64,000 bases of DNA from Lelliottia sp. WAP21 (GCF_020532665.2 NZ_JAIWPG020000003.1:186001-250000); one strand, 5' to 3'; shown: positions 51,558 through 61,165, numbered from the stretch's first letter. Numbers and translations are program-made. Notes: generated by a model from the sequence alone, not told the origin.

Positions 51558-52559
51558 TTATCGCTCTGTTGCTGATGTGTTTACACGGGTGACGGGTGAG
51601 CTTAAGCGATTCTCCCAGAGTACCGTCAGCCCCCGCTGCAAGGCGATAAAAATAAACAGCAAAATACCAATCGCAATTTTCGTCCACCATGAACTCAGGG
51701 TGCCATCAAAGTTGATATAGGTCTGAATCAGCCCCTGAATCGCCACGCCGAACAGCGTGCCCAGCACCGTACCGACGCCGCCGCTCAGTAACGTCCCGCC
51801 TATCACCACGGAAGCAATGGCATCCAGTTCAACCCCCACGCCTGCCAGGGCATAACCCGCCTGGGTGTAGATCGAAAAGACAATCCCGGCCAGCGTCGCC
51901 AGCCCTGTCGATAACATATAAATGCGGATTGTGGTGCTGCGGGTCGAAATGCCCATCAGGTTTGCAGAGGTCGCGCTGCCGCCGATGGCATAGACCTGAT
52001 TACCGAAGCGGGTACGATGCGCAAGGAAGATCCCAATCACCACCACGCCCAACATCAGCAGCCCCATGGCACTCAAACGGCCACCGCCCGGGATTTTCCA
52101 GGCAAGGCTGGAGAGAGTTTCATACACCGGATGGTTAATGGGGATCGACTCTTCGGAGAGCAGATAACTGACGCCACGCAAAAAGAACATCCCTGCCAGG
52201 GTGATAATAAAAGCGGGAATTTTCAGCGCGTCGATCAAAAGCCCCATAAAGGCACCAAACGCGCAGCCCATGACCAGCACCAGCGGAAAAGCCAGCAATG
52301 GGGAGATCCCCCAGAAGCCAATGGCTTTTGCCAGAAAAACGCCGGTAAAGGCGATCACCGATCCCACAGAGAGATCGATACCCCCAGAGAGGATCACAAA
52401 CGTCATGCCAACGGCGATAATGCCCAGAAAAGCATTATCGGTCAGGATATTACAAATCACCCGCGTTGAAGCAAAACCAGGGAATTGCGTCAGGCAGTAG
52501 AGATACCCCAGCACAAAAACGCCGAGGGTGATCATTAACGGCAAATTACGTTTTATCAT
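51558..52559 (-). CDS. yjfF: Galactofuranose ABC transporter permease YjfF
   Basis: 333 residues from the ATG at 52559 (MIKRNLPLMITLGVFVLGYL), same start as in E. coli. Inner-membrane permease of the ribose/galactose class (PF02653) with GMTFVILSGGIDLSVGSVIA and GVELDAIASVVIGGTLLSGG. The start overlaps the ytfT end by 14 bp, so the two are coupled. Last gene of ytfQ-ytfR-ytfT-yjfF. Confidence 0.95.
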   Translation of the reverse strand: MIKRNLPLMITLGVFVLGYLYCLTQFPGFASTRVICNILTDNAFLGIIAVGMTFVILSGGIDLSVGSVIAFTGVFLAKAIGFWGISPLLAFPLVLVMGCAFGAFMGLLIDALKIPAFIITLAGMFFLRGVSYLLSEESIPINHPVYETLSSLAWKIPGGGRLSAMGLLMLGVVVIGIFLAHRTRFGNQVYAIGGSATSANLMGISTRSTTIRIYMLSTGLATLAGIVFSIYTQAGYALAGVGVELDAIASVVIGGTLLSGGVGTVLGTLFGVAIQGLIQTYINFDGTLSSWWTKIAIGILLFIFIALQRGLTVLWENRLSSPVTRVNTSATER

Positions 52560-53568
52560 GGCCGCGAATCCCCTTGATAATGCTGATAAAGCGCGACGAC
52601 TGAACAATCAGCACGCACAGAACAACCACGGCTTTCACCACCTGGTTAAGCTCGGGCTGGAAGCCAGAGAGCAGAATGCCGGTATTCATACCCTGAATAA
52701 TCAGCGCCCCCAGAACGGAAAGCACCAGATTAAAGCGTCCGCCCATCAGTGAGCCGCCGCCAATAACCACCGCCAGAATCGCATCCAGCTCCAGCCACAG
52801 GCCGGCATTGTTAGCATCCGCACCGCGAATATCGGCCGCCACAATGATGCCCGCGATGGCCGCACATACGCCGCTGAGCACATAGGCCAGCATCACTACC
52901 AGACGCGTGTTGACCCCGGCATTTTTTGCCGCCCGGATGTTAATCCCCACGGCTTCAATAAACATCCCGAGCGCGGTTTTACGGGTGAATACCCAGAATA
53001 CGACCAGCGTCACCAGCGCAATCATCACCGGCGTGGGGAACAGCAACAGTTTGCCACTGCCAATCCATGCAAGGCTGGGTGAATCAAACGTTACGATCTG
53101 CCCGGAGGTGATTAACTGCGCCACGCCACGCCCAGCAACCATTAAAATCAGCGTGGCAACAAAGGGCTGGATTTTGAGGATGGCGACAAGAATACCGTTC
53201 CATAATCCCGCCAGCACGCCTGTGCCGAGAGCGGCAAGCAGTACCACCGGCAGGCTGTGTCCGGCCACCGTCATCGAGGCGGCGGTTGCCCCCGCAATCG
53301 CCATAATGGCGCCGACGGAGAGATCGATTCCCCCTGTGGCGATGACCAGCGTCATCCCGATGGCGAGCAGAGCAACAGGAGCGGCACGGTTAAGAATATC
53401 AATGGGGCTGCCGAACAGACGCCCATCCTGTAAAACGATCTGCAGAAAATGCGGTGCAACCAGACTGTCGACCAGCAGCACCAGGAGCAGCGCCACAATT
53501 TGCGGCGTGCCGGTGGGCCAGCGAAAGCGGCGTTTTGACTCTGCGGTCTGGGGAAGTGAACGGGGCAT
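52546..53568 (-). CDS. ytfT: Galactofuranose ABC transporter permease YtfT
   Basis: 340 residues from the ATG at 53568 (GGAG eight bases upstream); ten extra codons at 53598 overlap the ytfR end and are doubtful. Second permease of the pair, with AIGMTLVIATGGIDLSVGAI and LWLELDAILAVVIGGGSLMG. With YjfF it forms the membrane channel of the importer. Confidence 0.95.
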   Translation of the reverse strand: MPRSLPQTAESKRRFRWPTGTPQIVALLLVLLVDSLVAPHFLQIVLQDGRLFGSPIDILNRAAPVALLAIGMTLVIATGGIDLSVGAIMAIAGATAASMTVAGHSLPVVLLAALGTGVLAGLWNGILVAILKIQPFVATLILMVAGRGVAQLITSGQIVTFDSPSLAWIGSGKLLLFPTPVMIALVTLVVFWVFTRKTALGMFIEAVGINIRAAKNAGVNTRLVVMLAYVLSGVCAAIAGIIVAADIRGADANNAGLWLELDAILAVVIGGGSLMGGRFNLVLSVLGALIIQGMNTGILLSGFQPELNQVVKAVVVLCVLIVQSSRFISIIKGIRGHDKT

Positions 53569-53581
53569 CACGATTAACTCC

Positions 53582-55084
53582 TTATGCCGCGATAGCATTC
53601 ATGATCGCCGGAACGGACAGTTCATCCAACGGGATCTCTGCCACCTGCTTACGATCGCGCATGATGATCACCCGATCGGCGTAGCCTACCAGCTCCTCCA
53701 GCTCGGATGAGATCACCAGCAGCGCCAGGCCATCGGCGCAGAGCGTTTCGATAAGTCGGATGATCTCTGCATGCGCCCCCACGTCGATGCCCCGGGTCGG
53801 TTCATCGAGGATCAGGAACTGTGGTTTGGTCAGCAGCCAGCGGGACAGCAGGACTTTTTGCTGATTCCCCCCGGACAGGAACTCGATCGGCTGTTCAGCA
53901 CTCGGCGTACGAATGCCAAGCTGGCGAATGAAGCGTTCAGCAATGGCGTTTTGCTCCTTACGCGGAATAGGCCGTAGCCAGCCTCGCTGGGCCTGTAAGG
54001 CGAGGATAATATTTTCCCGTACGGAGGCGGCGGCAATGATGCCGTCTGTTTTGCGATCTTCCGGACAAAAACCGATACCCAGACAGGAGGCCTGATGCGG
54101 CGATCGCAGTTTTTGCGGTTTACCTTTGATCATCGCCGTGCCGCTGTCGGCTGGTTTAATCCCGAAGATCACTTCGGCCGTTTCGGTACGTCCGGAGCCT
54201 AACAATCCTGCCAGCCCAACGATTTCACCGGGGCGGACCTCCAGACTGAACGGCGCGATGGTCCCTTTTTTGCCAAAATCGTTAAATGCCGCCACCGGCT
54301 TGTCGCTTAACAGCGTCCGGCCCGCACGCTGCAGCGCGTGGGTGTCCAGCTCGCGTCCCAGCATCATTTTCACCAGCTCAATCTGTGGCAGTTCGCGGGT
54401 TTCGCGACAGCCGACAAAACTGCCGTTACGCAGGACGGTAATGCGATCGCTCACTTCATACACCTGATCGAGAAAATGGGTGACGAAAATGAGGCTGACA
54501 CCCTGATCGCGCAGCTGGCGCATCAATGTGAAGAGCATCTCCACTTCCTGCGTGTCGAGGCTGGCCGTGGGTTCATCAAGGATCAGCACTTTTGCCGAGA
54601 GATCGATAGCACGACAAATGGCGACGATCTGCTGCATTGCCACGGAAAAACGGTTTAGCGGTTCGCGCACGTCGAGGGAAAAACCGTAGGATTCCATCAG
54701 CGCCGTGGCCCGTGCTTCCATCTCTTTGCGTCTCAGGAAACCAAACCGACGCGGCTCGCGACCAATAAACAGATTGTCTGCCACCGACATGTTCGGCAGC
54801 AGGTTCACTTCCTGATACACCGTACCGATCCCCAGCTGTTGCGCATGGGCGGTATTTTTGGGGGATATGGCGTTGCCTTCGAGCCAGATCGTGCCGCGAT
54901 CGGCGTGATAGACGCCGGTCAGCGCCTTAATCAGCGTCGATTTTCCGGCACCGTTTTCACCGAGTAACGCCATGATTTCCCCGCGACGCAGGCTGAAATC
55001 GACGTTATCGAGCGCTTTCACGCCCGGAAAGAATTTACTTAAGCCCTCTGTGCGGAGGATTTCCTGGTGTTTTTTTTCGGTCAT
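53582..55084 (-). CDS. ytfR: Galactofuranose ABC transporter, double ATPase YtfR
   Basis: 500 residues with two fused ATPase halves. First half: Walker A GENGAGKSTLIKAL near 43, signature NRFSVAMQQIVAI, Walker B VLILDEPTAS near 160. Second half: GLLGSGRTETAEV near 290, signature FLSGGNQQKV near 400 and FLILDEPTRGIDVGAH near 420. It powers YtfT-YjfF. GGGGGAATC precedes the ATG. Confidence 0.96.
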   Translation of the reverse strand: MTEKKHQEILRTEGLSKFFPGVKALDNVDFSLRRGEIMALLGENGAGKSTLIKALTGVYHADRGTIWLEGNAISPKNTAHAQQLGIGTVYQEVNLLPNMSVADNLFIGREPRRFGFLRRKEMEARATALMESYGFSLDVREPLNRFSVAMQQIVAICRAIDLSAKVLILDEPTASLDTQEVEMLFTLMRQLRDQGVSLIFVTHFLDQVYEVSDRITVLRNGSFVGCRETRELPQIELVKMMLGRELDTHALQRAGRTLLSDKPVAAFNDFGKKGTIAPFSLEVRPGEIVGLAGLLGSGRTETAEVIFGIKPADSGTAMIKGKPQKLRSPHQASCLGIGFCPEDRKTDGIIAAASVRENIILALQAQRGWLRPIPRKEQNAIAERFIRQLGIRTPSAEQPIEFLSGGNQQKVLLSRWLLTKPQFLILDEPTRGIDVGAHAEIIRLIETLCADGLALLVISSELEELVGYADRVIIMRDRKQVAEIPLDELSVPAIMNAIAA

Positions 55085-55094
55085 GATTCCCCCT

Positions 55095-55180
55095 GCATCC
55101 GGTCAAATGGCGCTACGCGTATCCGGCCTGCCCACGGGTGCAAAGCAGGCCGGGCACGCGCAGCGCCATCCGGCACGTGT
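55095..55180. repeat. REP/BIME element between ytfQ and ytfR
   Basis: GCATCCGGTCAAATGGCGCT, CGCGTATCCGGCCTGCCCA and its opposed copy GCCGGGCACGCGCAGCGCCA ... CCGGCA. A pair of inverted REP units; it probably stabilises the ytfQ message so that the binding protein is made in excess of the ATPase. Confidence 0.88.
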
Positions 55181-55187
55181 CTAAGGC

Positions 55188-56144
55188 TTAGTAGCCCATA
55201 TTTTTCTTCTTCTCTAACTCTTCTTTCGCCGTATCCGGCAGGTAGAGCGTTGATTTGGTGATGGTCACCTGTTCAGGTTTGGTGCCGTCCTTCTTGAATT
55301 TCTCCAGCGCATCGAATGCCGGGCCCGCCATGTTTGGCGTCAACTCGACGCTGGCGTTGGCATCGCCGTCCATCATCGCTTTAAAGATGTCAGGTACGCC
55401 GTCGATGGAGCCGGTGAGAATATCTTTGCCCGGTTTCAGGCCCGCCTCTTTGATGGCCTGGATTGCGCCGATCACCATGTCATCGTTATGGGCATAAACC
55501 ATGCAGATATTTTTGCCGTTGTTTTCGGCTTTGATGAAGCTCTCCATAACCTCTTTCCCTTTACTGCGGGTGAAGTCACCGGACTGAGAGCGGATGATTT
55601 TGATGTTAGGCGCTTTGGCGATGGCGTCAGCAAACCCTTTCTTACGGTCAATGGCGACGCTCGCCCCAACGGTACCTTGTAGCTCAACGACGTTACAGGG
55701 CTTGCCGTCGACCTGCTTAATCAACCAGTCGCCGATCAATTGACCTTCCAGAACGTTGTTCGCGGTGACGGTGGTCATATAGAGAGATTTGTCTTTTACA
55801 TCGATGGAACGATCGAGCAAGAACACAGGAATTTCTGCATCTTTGGCTTCTTTCAGAACCGGTTCCCAACCTGTCGCTACCACCGGCGCGATGAAGATAG
55901 CGTCTACCCCCTGGGCGATAAACGAACGTACCGCTTTAATCTGGTTTTCCTGTTTTTGCTGACCATCGGCGATTTTCAGCGTAATGCCGCGTTTTTCTGC
56001 CTCGCTCCTGGCGACGTTGGTTTCTGCTGCGCGCCAGCCGGACTCAGAGCCGACCTGCGAAAATCCGACGGTTAACGGTGCGGCCATTGCCATAGACGAC
56101 ATAGCTGCCGAAACTGCTGTGACGAGAAGTAAGCGCTTCCACAT
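55188..56144 (-). CDS. ytfQ: Galactofuranose-binding periplasmic protein YtfQ
   Basis: 318 residues from the ATG at 56144 (GAGGA upstream), as in E. coli; 42 upstream codons lie in the promoter. Signal peptide ends AMA (residue 21). Periplasmic binding protein of the ribose class that captures galactofuranose in E. coli. The start of the operon with the palindrome upstream. Confidence 0.96.
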   Translation of the reverse strand: MWKRLLLVTAVSAAMSSMAMAAPLTVGFSQVGSESGWRAAETNVARSEAEKRGITLKIADGQQKQENQIKAVRSFIAQGVDAIFIAPVVATGWEPVLKEAKDAEIPVFLLDRSIDVKDKSLYMTTVTANNVLEGQLIGDWLIKQVDGKPCNVVELQGTVGASVAIDRKKGFADAIAKAPNIKIIRSQSGDFTRSKGKEVMESFIKAENNGKNICMVYAHNDDMVIGAIQAIKEAGLKPGKDILTGSIDGVPDIFKAMMDGDANASVELTPNMAGPAFDALEKFKKDGTKPEQVTITKSTLYLPDTAKEELEKKKNMGY

Positions 56145-56215
56145 AATGATGTCCTCGTAGCCCAGGTTATTGTTGGTTAAAAGATGTTCTGCGGGGAAAC
56201 TATAGCTAATGCAAT

Positions 56216-56236
56216 ATGTAACGAATTGCGTTACAT
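56216..56236. promoter_or_regulatory. Palindrome upstream of ytfQ
   Basis: Perfect 8-bp arms ATGTAACG and CGTTACAT with spacer AATTG, about 72-92 bp before the ytfQ start codon. The minus strand also has TGTGAT motifs beside it that resemble CRP half-sites. It looks like a repressor or activator operator. Confidence 0.5.
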
Positions 56237-56385
56237 CACACTTCAGAAAAGTGAATGAAACGTTAATCACAAGTTTGTAATCGCTTTCATTTCATCATTT
56301 AAAATGCGGCTGACTTTATGGACAATCCTGTCATGGAAAGGGTCTGAAAATGGCATAGGACGAAGGGTAGAGGTGAAAACAGGCG

Positions 56386-56413
56386 AAGACATTCGGCGTG
56401 AGTTGGCTATAAT
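56386..56413 (+). promoter_or_regulatory. Promoter of ppa
   Basis: -10 TATAAT (56408-56413) preceded by a weak -35 (AAGACA at 56386-56391, 16-bp spacer); the ATG follows 40 bp later. Confidence 0.65.
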
Positions 56414-56453
56414 ACTCGCCACTTGTTTACCATACTTTTTAAAGGACACAGAC

Positions 56454-56984
56454 ATGAGCTTACTCAACGTCCCTGCGGGTAAAGAACTGCCGGAAGACAT
56501 CTACGTTGTTATCGAAATCCCGGCCAACGCAGATCCTATCAAATACGAAATCGACAAAGACACCGGTGCGCTGTTCGTTGACCGTTTCATGTCCACCGCG
56601 ATGTTCTACCCGTGCAACTACGGCTACATCAACCACACCCTGTCTCTGGATGGCGATCCTGTAGATGTGCTGGTCCCAACGCCATACCCACTGGCGCCAG
56701 GCTCCGTGGTTCGCTGCCGTCCCGTTGGCGTTCTGAAAATGACTGACGAAGCAGGTGAAGATGCGAAACTGGTTGCCGTTCCGCACACCAAACTGAGCAA
56801 AGAGTACGATCACATCAAAGATGTGAACGACCTGCCAGAACTGCTGAAAGCACAGATCACCCACTTCTTCGAGCATTACAAAGATCTCGAAAAAGGCAAA
56901 TGGGTTAAAGTAGACGGCTGGGATAACGCTGAAGCTGCTAAAGCGGAAATCGTTGCTTCCTTCGAGCGTGCTGCGAAGAAATAA
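56454..56984 (+). CDS. ppa: Inorganic pyrophosphatase
   Basis: 176 residues from the ATG at 56454 (AAAGGA upstream), as in E. coli; the 50-codon upstream extension crosses the promoter. Family I Mg2+-dependent enzyme that hydrolyses PPi to phosphate. Active-site acidic residues are in [15 protein letters not shown], the signature DGDPVDVL and in [12 protein letters not shown]. Essential housekeeping gene. Confidence 0.98.
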   Translation: MSLLNVPAGKELPEDIYVVIEIPANADPIKYEIDKDTGALFVDRFMSTAMFYPCNYGYINHTLSLDGDPVDVLVPTPYPLAPGSVVRCRPVGVLKMTDEAGEDAKLVAVPHTKLSKEYDHIKDVNDLPELLKAQITHFFEHYKDLEKGKWVKVDGWDNAEAAKAEIVASFERAAKK

Positions 56985-57037
56985 GCCATAGCGTGCGCTG
57001 ACCCGAAAGGTCAGGCAACATCACGCAGGCTTCAGAG

Positions 57038-57070
57038 AAAGAGTCCATGGATGCCATGGGCTCTTTTTTT
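57038..57070 (+). terminator. Terminator of ppa
   Basis: AAGAGTCCATGG / CCATGGGCTCTT hairpin and a run of eight or more T. Confidence 0.88.
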
Positions 57071-57123
57071 TAACGCGCTTCTCTCTTCCGCTGTTAAAGA
57101 CAATCTTGCGGACAACTGGCGCG

Positions 57124-57801
57124 TCAGGCATTCAATGCCTCTGATTGGTTCTGTATACCATCACAGAGTTCCTGCAATTCATTGAACAGCCTTGCCAGAT
57201 GGAAACCATCGCACACGGAATGATGCACCTGAACGGCAAGAGGCAATAAGACTTTTTCATCTCGTTTAGCATATTTCCCAAAAGTGAACATGGGCGCAAA
57301 AAAATTCTGCATGTTAGCCACATTGATATTAAAACTGGTAAAAGTAACCCAGGGAATAGCCGAGACAAAAAATATATTTTCCCGGGACTCTTCCTTTGGC
57401 CAATAAGAAAGAACGTTACCATAGCGTGCGATGTCTTCAGCATAAACATTCTGAAAGTGATGAATATTGCCGTCGTAGTGACTCCATAATGATGAAAAGG
57501 TCTCTGTTTCATGATGGAAAATAGTATAGCTTGGATGAACTTCATTCCAAATAATAAGCTCATTGTTCTTCATTGCCATACGGAACTCCGAATGGCGATT
57601 AACAATTTTAGACAGCAGGAAAATCATAGTAGGATAAAATTTCCAGCCAACCTCTTTTATATGTTTTAGCAAAGCGGTGATATCTATTTCAACAGTCTGG
57701 TTAATGGTAGATTGAGCAAAGGACTGAAATACTTCAAAATGCTCTTTCCTTGCCCAACGAGATAAGTCAACAGAGGTATATTCTGGCGTGGTTTTTTTCA
57801 T
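57124..57801 (-). CDS. Chloramphenicol acetyltransferase, type A (CatA family)
   Basis: 225 residues, clearly homologous to CatI along the full chain ([51 protein letters not shown]), roughly half of residues shared by eye. The catalytic motif HHSVCDGFH with the base histidine is intact, as are the trimer-contact segments. It acetylates chloramphenicol with acetyl-CoA. AGGG precedes the ATG. The base content is more AT-rich than its neighbours and there is no transposon or integron around it, so it is a chromosomal insertion between ppa and ytfP. Whether it gives clinical resistance is unknown; activity on another acceptor is possible. Confidence 0.9.
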   Translation of the reverse strand: MKKTTPEYTSVDLSRWARKEHFEVFQSFAQSTINQTVEIDITALLKHIKEVGWKFYPTMIFLLSKIVNRHSEFRMAMKNNELIIWNEVHPSYTIFHHETETFSSLWSHYDGNIHHFQNVYAEDIARYGNVLSYWPKEESRENIFFVSAIPWVTFTSFNINVANMQNFFAPMFTFGKYAKRDEKVLLPLAVQVHHSVCDGFHLARLFNELQELCDGIQNQSEALNA

Positions 57802-58269
57802 TGTTTAACCCTGAACTCGCAATCATAAATAAGATGTTAGCATACATTTTTCATCAACCTGGCGAGAGTCGCTCATCCTTAAAAGAGGATGTTCAGGGTG
57901 ATACCGCTACGGTTGAAAGGCCACTACAGGTCCGACTCCCCTTTCTCAAAGCCCTGGGATGACGAGCTGGCAGGGGGTACGTTGTCCTTAGTCTGAACAA
58001 ACCATTAAACCACACTTTTTTTGCGTGTTTATTTGCGCTAACCATACAAATAGCTTACTGTTTGTACAGGCCTAATGTACCTGAAGCATCTCAAATAACA
58101 GTACCTACCTTGATTAATCACCATCACAGCACAATACTCTATAACTGATTGTTTTATATGCATTAAATTATAATTTTCCTTAATGCATTGTTATTCAACA
58201 GGCTGCATGTATAAATACTGCAATAACTAAATTATACTTCTTTTATATTCGATAGACAGGCGGTTTAAA
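57802..58269. other. AT-rich gap between cat-like gene and the next operon
   Basis: About 470 bp, AT-rich at its right half, without a credible gene. It must contain promoters of both flanking divergent transcripts. No repeat, tRNA or mobile-element end was recognised. Confidence 0.5.
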
Positions 58270-58764
58270 ATGCGATTAATTGTCATGTTGTTGAGTTTTG
58301 TGATCGCCACGCAGGCCCTGGCGAGTGAGCTCCCTAAACCTGCCGGGAAAGTCCTTTTAACCCTGTCCGGTAATATAGAAAATACAAATGAACAGGGTAA
58401 AACCGTTTTCGATATCGCCAGCCTTGAAAAGCTGGGGATGGTGAGTTTCCAGACCGCCTCTCCCTGGTATAATGGACGCACAACCTTTACGGGTATTCCA
58501 ATGAAAACGCTTATGGAGTACGTCGGAGCAAAAGGTTCTGTGGTGAAGGTTACTGCACTCAATGACTATACCACCGTTATCCCTCTCAGCGATTTCAACA
58601 AATATAATGTGATCCTTGCTTTAAAAATCAATGGCGAATACATGCGTGTTCGTGACAAAGGTCCGCTATTCATCGTGTATCCCTATGACAGCAAACCTGA
58701 ACTGAATAATCAGGTCTATTATTCAAGGTCAGCATGGCAGGTCAGCAGAATGAGCATTGAGTAG
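58270..58764 (+). CDS. Periplasmic molybdopterin-domain-like protein (PF00174-like), no cysteine
   Basis: 164 residues with a signal peptide (MRLIVMLLSFVIATQALA). The rest resembles the oxidoreductase molybdopterin-binding fold (VLLTLSGNIENTNEQGKTVF, WYNGRTTFTGIPMKTLMEYV, DYTTVIPLSDFNKYNVILAL, DKGPLFIVYPYD). It contains no cysteine at all, so the cofactor-ligating cysteine of sulfite-oxidase-type enzymes is missing and it is probably a sensor or binding protein. The GGDEF-EAL gene starts 17 bp later, so they form an operon. AGGCGG precedes the ATG. Confidence 0.82.
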   Translation: MRLIVMLLSFVIATQALASELPKPAGKVLLTLSGNIENTNEQGKTVFDIASLEKLGMVSFQTASPWYNGRTTFTGIPMKTLMEYVGAKGSVVKVTALNDYTTVIPLSDFNKYNVILALKINGEYMRVRDKGPLFIVYPYDSKPELNNQVYYSRSAWQVSRMSIE

Positions 58765-58781
58765 GGTTCCAGAAGAACAAC

Positions 58782-60749
58782 ATGAACAGAATACTGGCCG
58801 GCATCATATTTTTACTTTTTATATCTACCGGATATATATCTTTCCTTGTGCATGAAAGGCAGCAAGAATTACAGAAACTGACGCACTACGCCAGCTCCTG
58901 GTCTGCCGGACAACTGGTCTCGGAGTATTACCGGTTCGAGTCATGGCTTGGCCTTTACACTATCGATGAGACGATGACGCTCGATGATGTGCGCCTTCAC
59001 CTCGACATTATGCTCAGCCAGAGTGATTTATTGAAAGAAGGTGATTTAGGACAATATATTAATAGCAATAAATCACTTCACGATCTGGCAGTAAAACTTG
59101 AAGACACGCTTAATTATCTGGATACTCATCTTGAGAAAATGACGCGCTCAGAACTCCAGGAGTATCTGAAAGTCATGTATACGCTTGATGGCCCCCTTAG
59201 CCGCCTTTCCTCCGGTGCGTTAAACAAAGATATTAACCTCATTAACAATGCCAACAGTAATATTCAAACGCTGTACTCTATTTATTCAGCAACGTCTGTG
59301 CTGCTAATAATATTGAGTGCGATACTGGGGATGCTGATTTTTTATCAGAACAGAAATATTCTGAAAGCGCATCTTCAGGTAAAGAGTCTTGCTGAAGAGC
59401 TTCAGGAATCTAAAGAAAAACTGCAAATCCAGAATACAAAGCTGGAGTATGACGTTTACCACGACCCTCTTACAGAGATGAGCAACCGGCTGTTTTTCTG
59501 GGATAATTTAAATAAGACCATCCAGATGGCAGAAAGCACTCAACGCTCTGTGACCGTGATGCTGTTTGATTTAGACAGATTCAAAGAGGTCAATGATACC
59601 TACGGGCATGATGCCGGTGATATGTTATTGCGGCAGATCTCTCAGCGTCTGAGTTCGATGCGTCTTCCTCCGGATACCCTTTACCGCTTGGGTGGCGATG
59701 AATTTGCTTTACTCACGAGCGATCTGACAGAAAGCCAGGCGGTAACGCTTGCCCAAAAAATATGTGAATGTATTAACCAGCCCTACACTATTTACAGCAC
59801 GATTATCAACATCACCACCTGTGTGGGCATTGTTAACTCAGACACTGAACGCCGTTCCGACTATCTCTATAAATTTGCCGACCTGGCCCTTTATGAAGCC
59901 AAAAATGAAGGCGCCGGCAAGACTAAAGTCTTCCGCCAGCGAATGTTAGATAAGCTGCAGGAAAGCAGAACCCTTGAGCACGACATGGCGTTGGCGATAG
60001 TGAATAAAGAATTCGTGGTTTATTATCAACCGATTGTGGATTCCTTCAGTCGGGAAATTTACAGCTATGAAGCCCTTATTCGCTGGGTACATCCGCTAAA
60101 GGGCCTTTTGTCGCCTGATAGCTTTATTCCTGTTGCTGAAAAAACAGGAATGATTAGCGAGATGGGGAAAGCGATGCTGGAAATGGCCTGCCGGGAAGCG
60201 GCGTCCTGGGCGGTTCCGGTTAAAATTTCCGTCAATGTCTCCCCCGTCCAGCTAAGCAGTAAAGCCTTTGCAGGAATCGTGGTCTCTGTTCTGAAGGAAA
60301 CCGGGCTTCCGGCGGACCGTCTTGAACTGGAAGTGACTGAGTCCTCTCTCTTTACGGAGAATAATACGCCGATGAATACCCTCAATAAGCTCAGAGCGCT
60401 GGGGGTGAAAATCTCCATCGACGATTTTGGTACAGGTTACTCTTCACTGTCGCGGCTGAGCCGACTGGCCTTTGATAAAATCAAAATAGACAAATCCTTT
60501 GTGCATTCGATATCCACACAAGAAGACGCCCTGAATATCATCAGACTGATCACCAGCATGGCGAAATCTCTCAGTATGAAGACGGTTGCAGAAGGAGTGG
60601 AGACACAGGAACAACTGGAAAGTTTGCAGGCGCTGGGTTGTGATTTCGTTCAGGGATACCTGTTTAGTAAGCCTCAGCCGTATATCGACGAGGAAATCAA
60701 AAATGGGTTAATGCTGAACGAGGCTCCTGCCCTGTTAAAGGCGCCATGA
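58782..60749 (+). CDS. Membrane GGDEF-EAL protein (c-di-GMP cyclase/phosphodiesterase)
   Basis: 655 residues. Membrane helices at about 4-22 and 172-192 bracket a periplasmic helical sensor region; a coiled coil (about 195-225, KSLAEELQESKEKLQIQNTK) leads to a GGDEF domain with intact GGDEF near 303, and an EAL domain with intact EALIRW near 429, DDFGTGYSSL near 547 and KIDKSFV. The five-residue-upstream RxxD inhibitory site is not canonical (LPPD instead). Both activities may exist. With the upstream periplasmic protein it could form a sensory pair that sets c-di-GMP. Weak ribosome site (AGAAGAA). Confidence 0.92.
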   Translation: MNRILAGIIFLLFISTGYISFLVHERQQELQKLTHYASSWSAGQLVSEYYRFESWLGLYTIDETMTLDDVRLHLDIMLSQSDLLKEGDLGQYINSNKSLHDLAVKLEDTLNYLDTHLEKMTRSELQEYLKVMYTLDGPLSRLSSGALNKDINLINNANSNIQTLYSIYSATSVLLIILSAILGMLIFYQNRNILKAHLQVKSLAEELQESKEKLQIQNTKLEYDVYHDPLTEMSNRLFFWDNLNKTIQMAESTQRSVTVMLFDLDRFKEVNDTYGHDAGDMLLRQISQRLSSMRLPPDTLYRLGGDEFALLTSDLTESQAVTLAQKICECINQPYTIYSTIINITTCVGIVNSDTERRSDYLYKFADLALYEAKNEGAGKTKVFRQRMLDKLQESRTLEHDMALAIVNKEFVVYYQPIVDSFSREIYSYEALIRWVHPLKGLLSPDSFIPVAEKTGMISEMGKAMLEMACREAASWAVPVKISVNVSPVQLSSKAFAGIVVSVLKETGLPADRLELEVTESSLFTENNTPMNTLNKLRALGVKISIDDFGTGYSSLSRLSRLAFDKIKIDKSFVHSISTQEDALNIIRLITSMAKSLSMKTVAEGVETQEQLESLQALGCDFVQGYLFSKPQPYIDEEIKNGLMLNEAPALLKAP

Positions 60750-60784
60750 ACAAACTTCCCGACAGATGACGAGCTCTCGCGCAA

Positions 60785-60813
60785 AAAACAACGCCACCCG
60801 AAGGTGGCGTTGT
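60785..60813 (-). terminator. Terminator of tamB-ytfP
   Basis: AACAACGCCACC / GGTGGCGTTGTT with loop CGAA and, on the minus strand, TTTTTT (the A-run at 60783-60788). It also blocks read-through from the GGDEF-EAL gene. Confidence 0.88.
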
Positions 60814-60818
60814 TCATA

Positions 60819-61163
60819 TCAGTACTGGTCTCTGTCTAACCAGTTACCGCTTTCAATCCGCTTCAGTCCGTCGACCGGACGCTGGTAGACATACATCCAG
60901 GCGCTACCGTAGGGCGTCTGGATCAACTGACGTGCGTATTCACCGCCCCGGGTGCGCAAGGCATCCAGTTCGGCAAGCGTGGCATTATCAATACGATAAA
61001 CTTCACCTTGTACCGTTCCGTTCCCCGGAACCGCGCCTGGATAGTGGCCCAGACTGTACAACTGGTAGTTCTCAATATTGTAATTACCCATCAACTGGGC
61101 GTTCGTCATCCAGTGACTGTTGCCCTGCTTAGTTCGTAAACTACCGTAGACAAATATTCGCAT
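60819..61163 (-). CDS. ytfP: Gamma-glutamylcyclotransferase-fold protein YtfP
   Basis: 114 residues (E. coli 113). GGCT/BtrG-like fold with the MRIFVYGSLRTKQGN nucleotide-like motif and LDALRTRGGEYARQLI carrying the catalytic-type Glu. Starts two bases after the tamB stop. Function in E. coli is not established. Followed by a strong terminator. Confidence 0.93.
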   Translation of the reverse strand: MRIFVYGSLRTKQGNSHWMTNAQLMGNYNIENYQLYSLGHYPGAVPGNGTVQGEVYRIDNATLAELDALRTRGGEYARQLIQTPYGSAWMYVYQRPVDGLKRIESGNWLDRDQY

Positions 61164-61165
61164 TG

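Noticed and set aside
57840-57970. tRNA-like T-arm (AGGTCCGACTCCCC) in the gap right of the cat-like gene
   Set aside because: No acceptor, D or anticodon arm can be folded around it.
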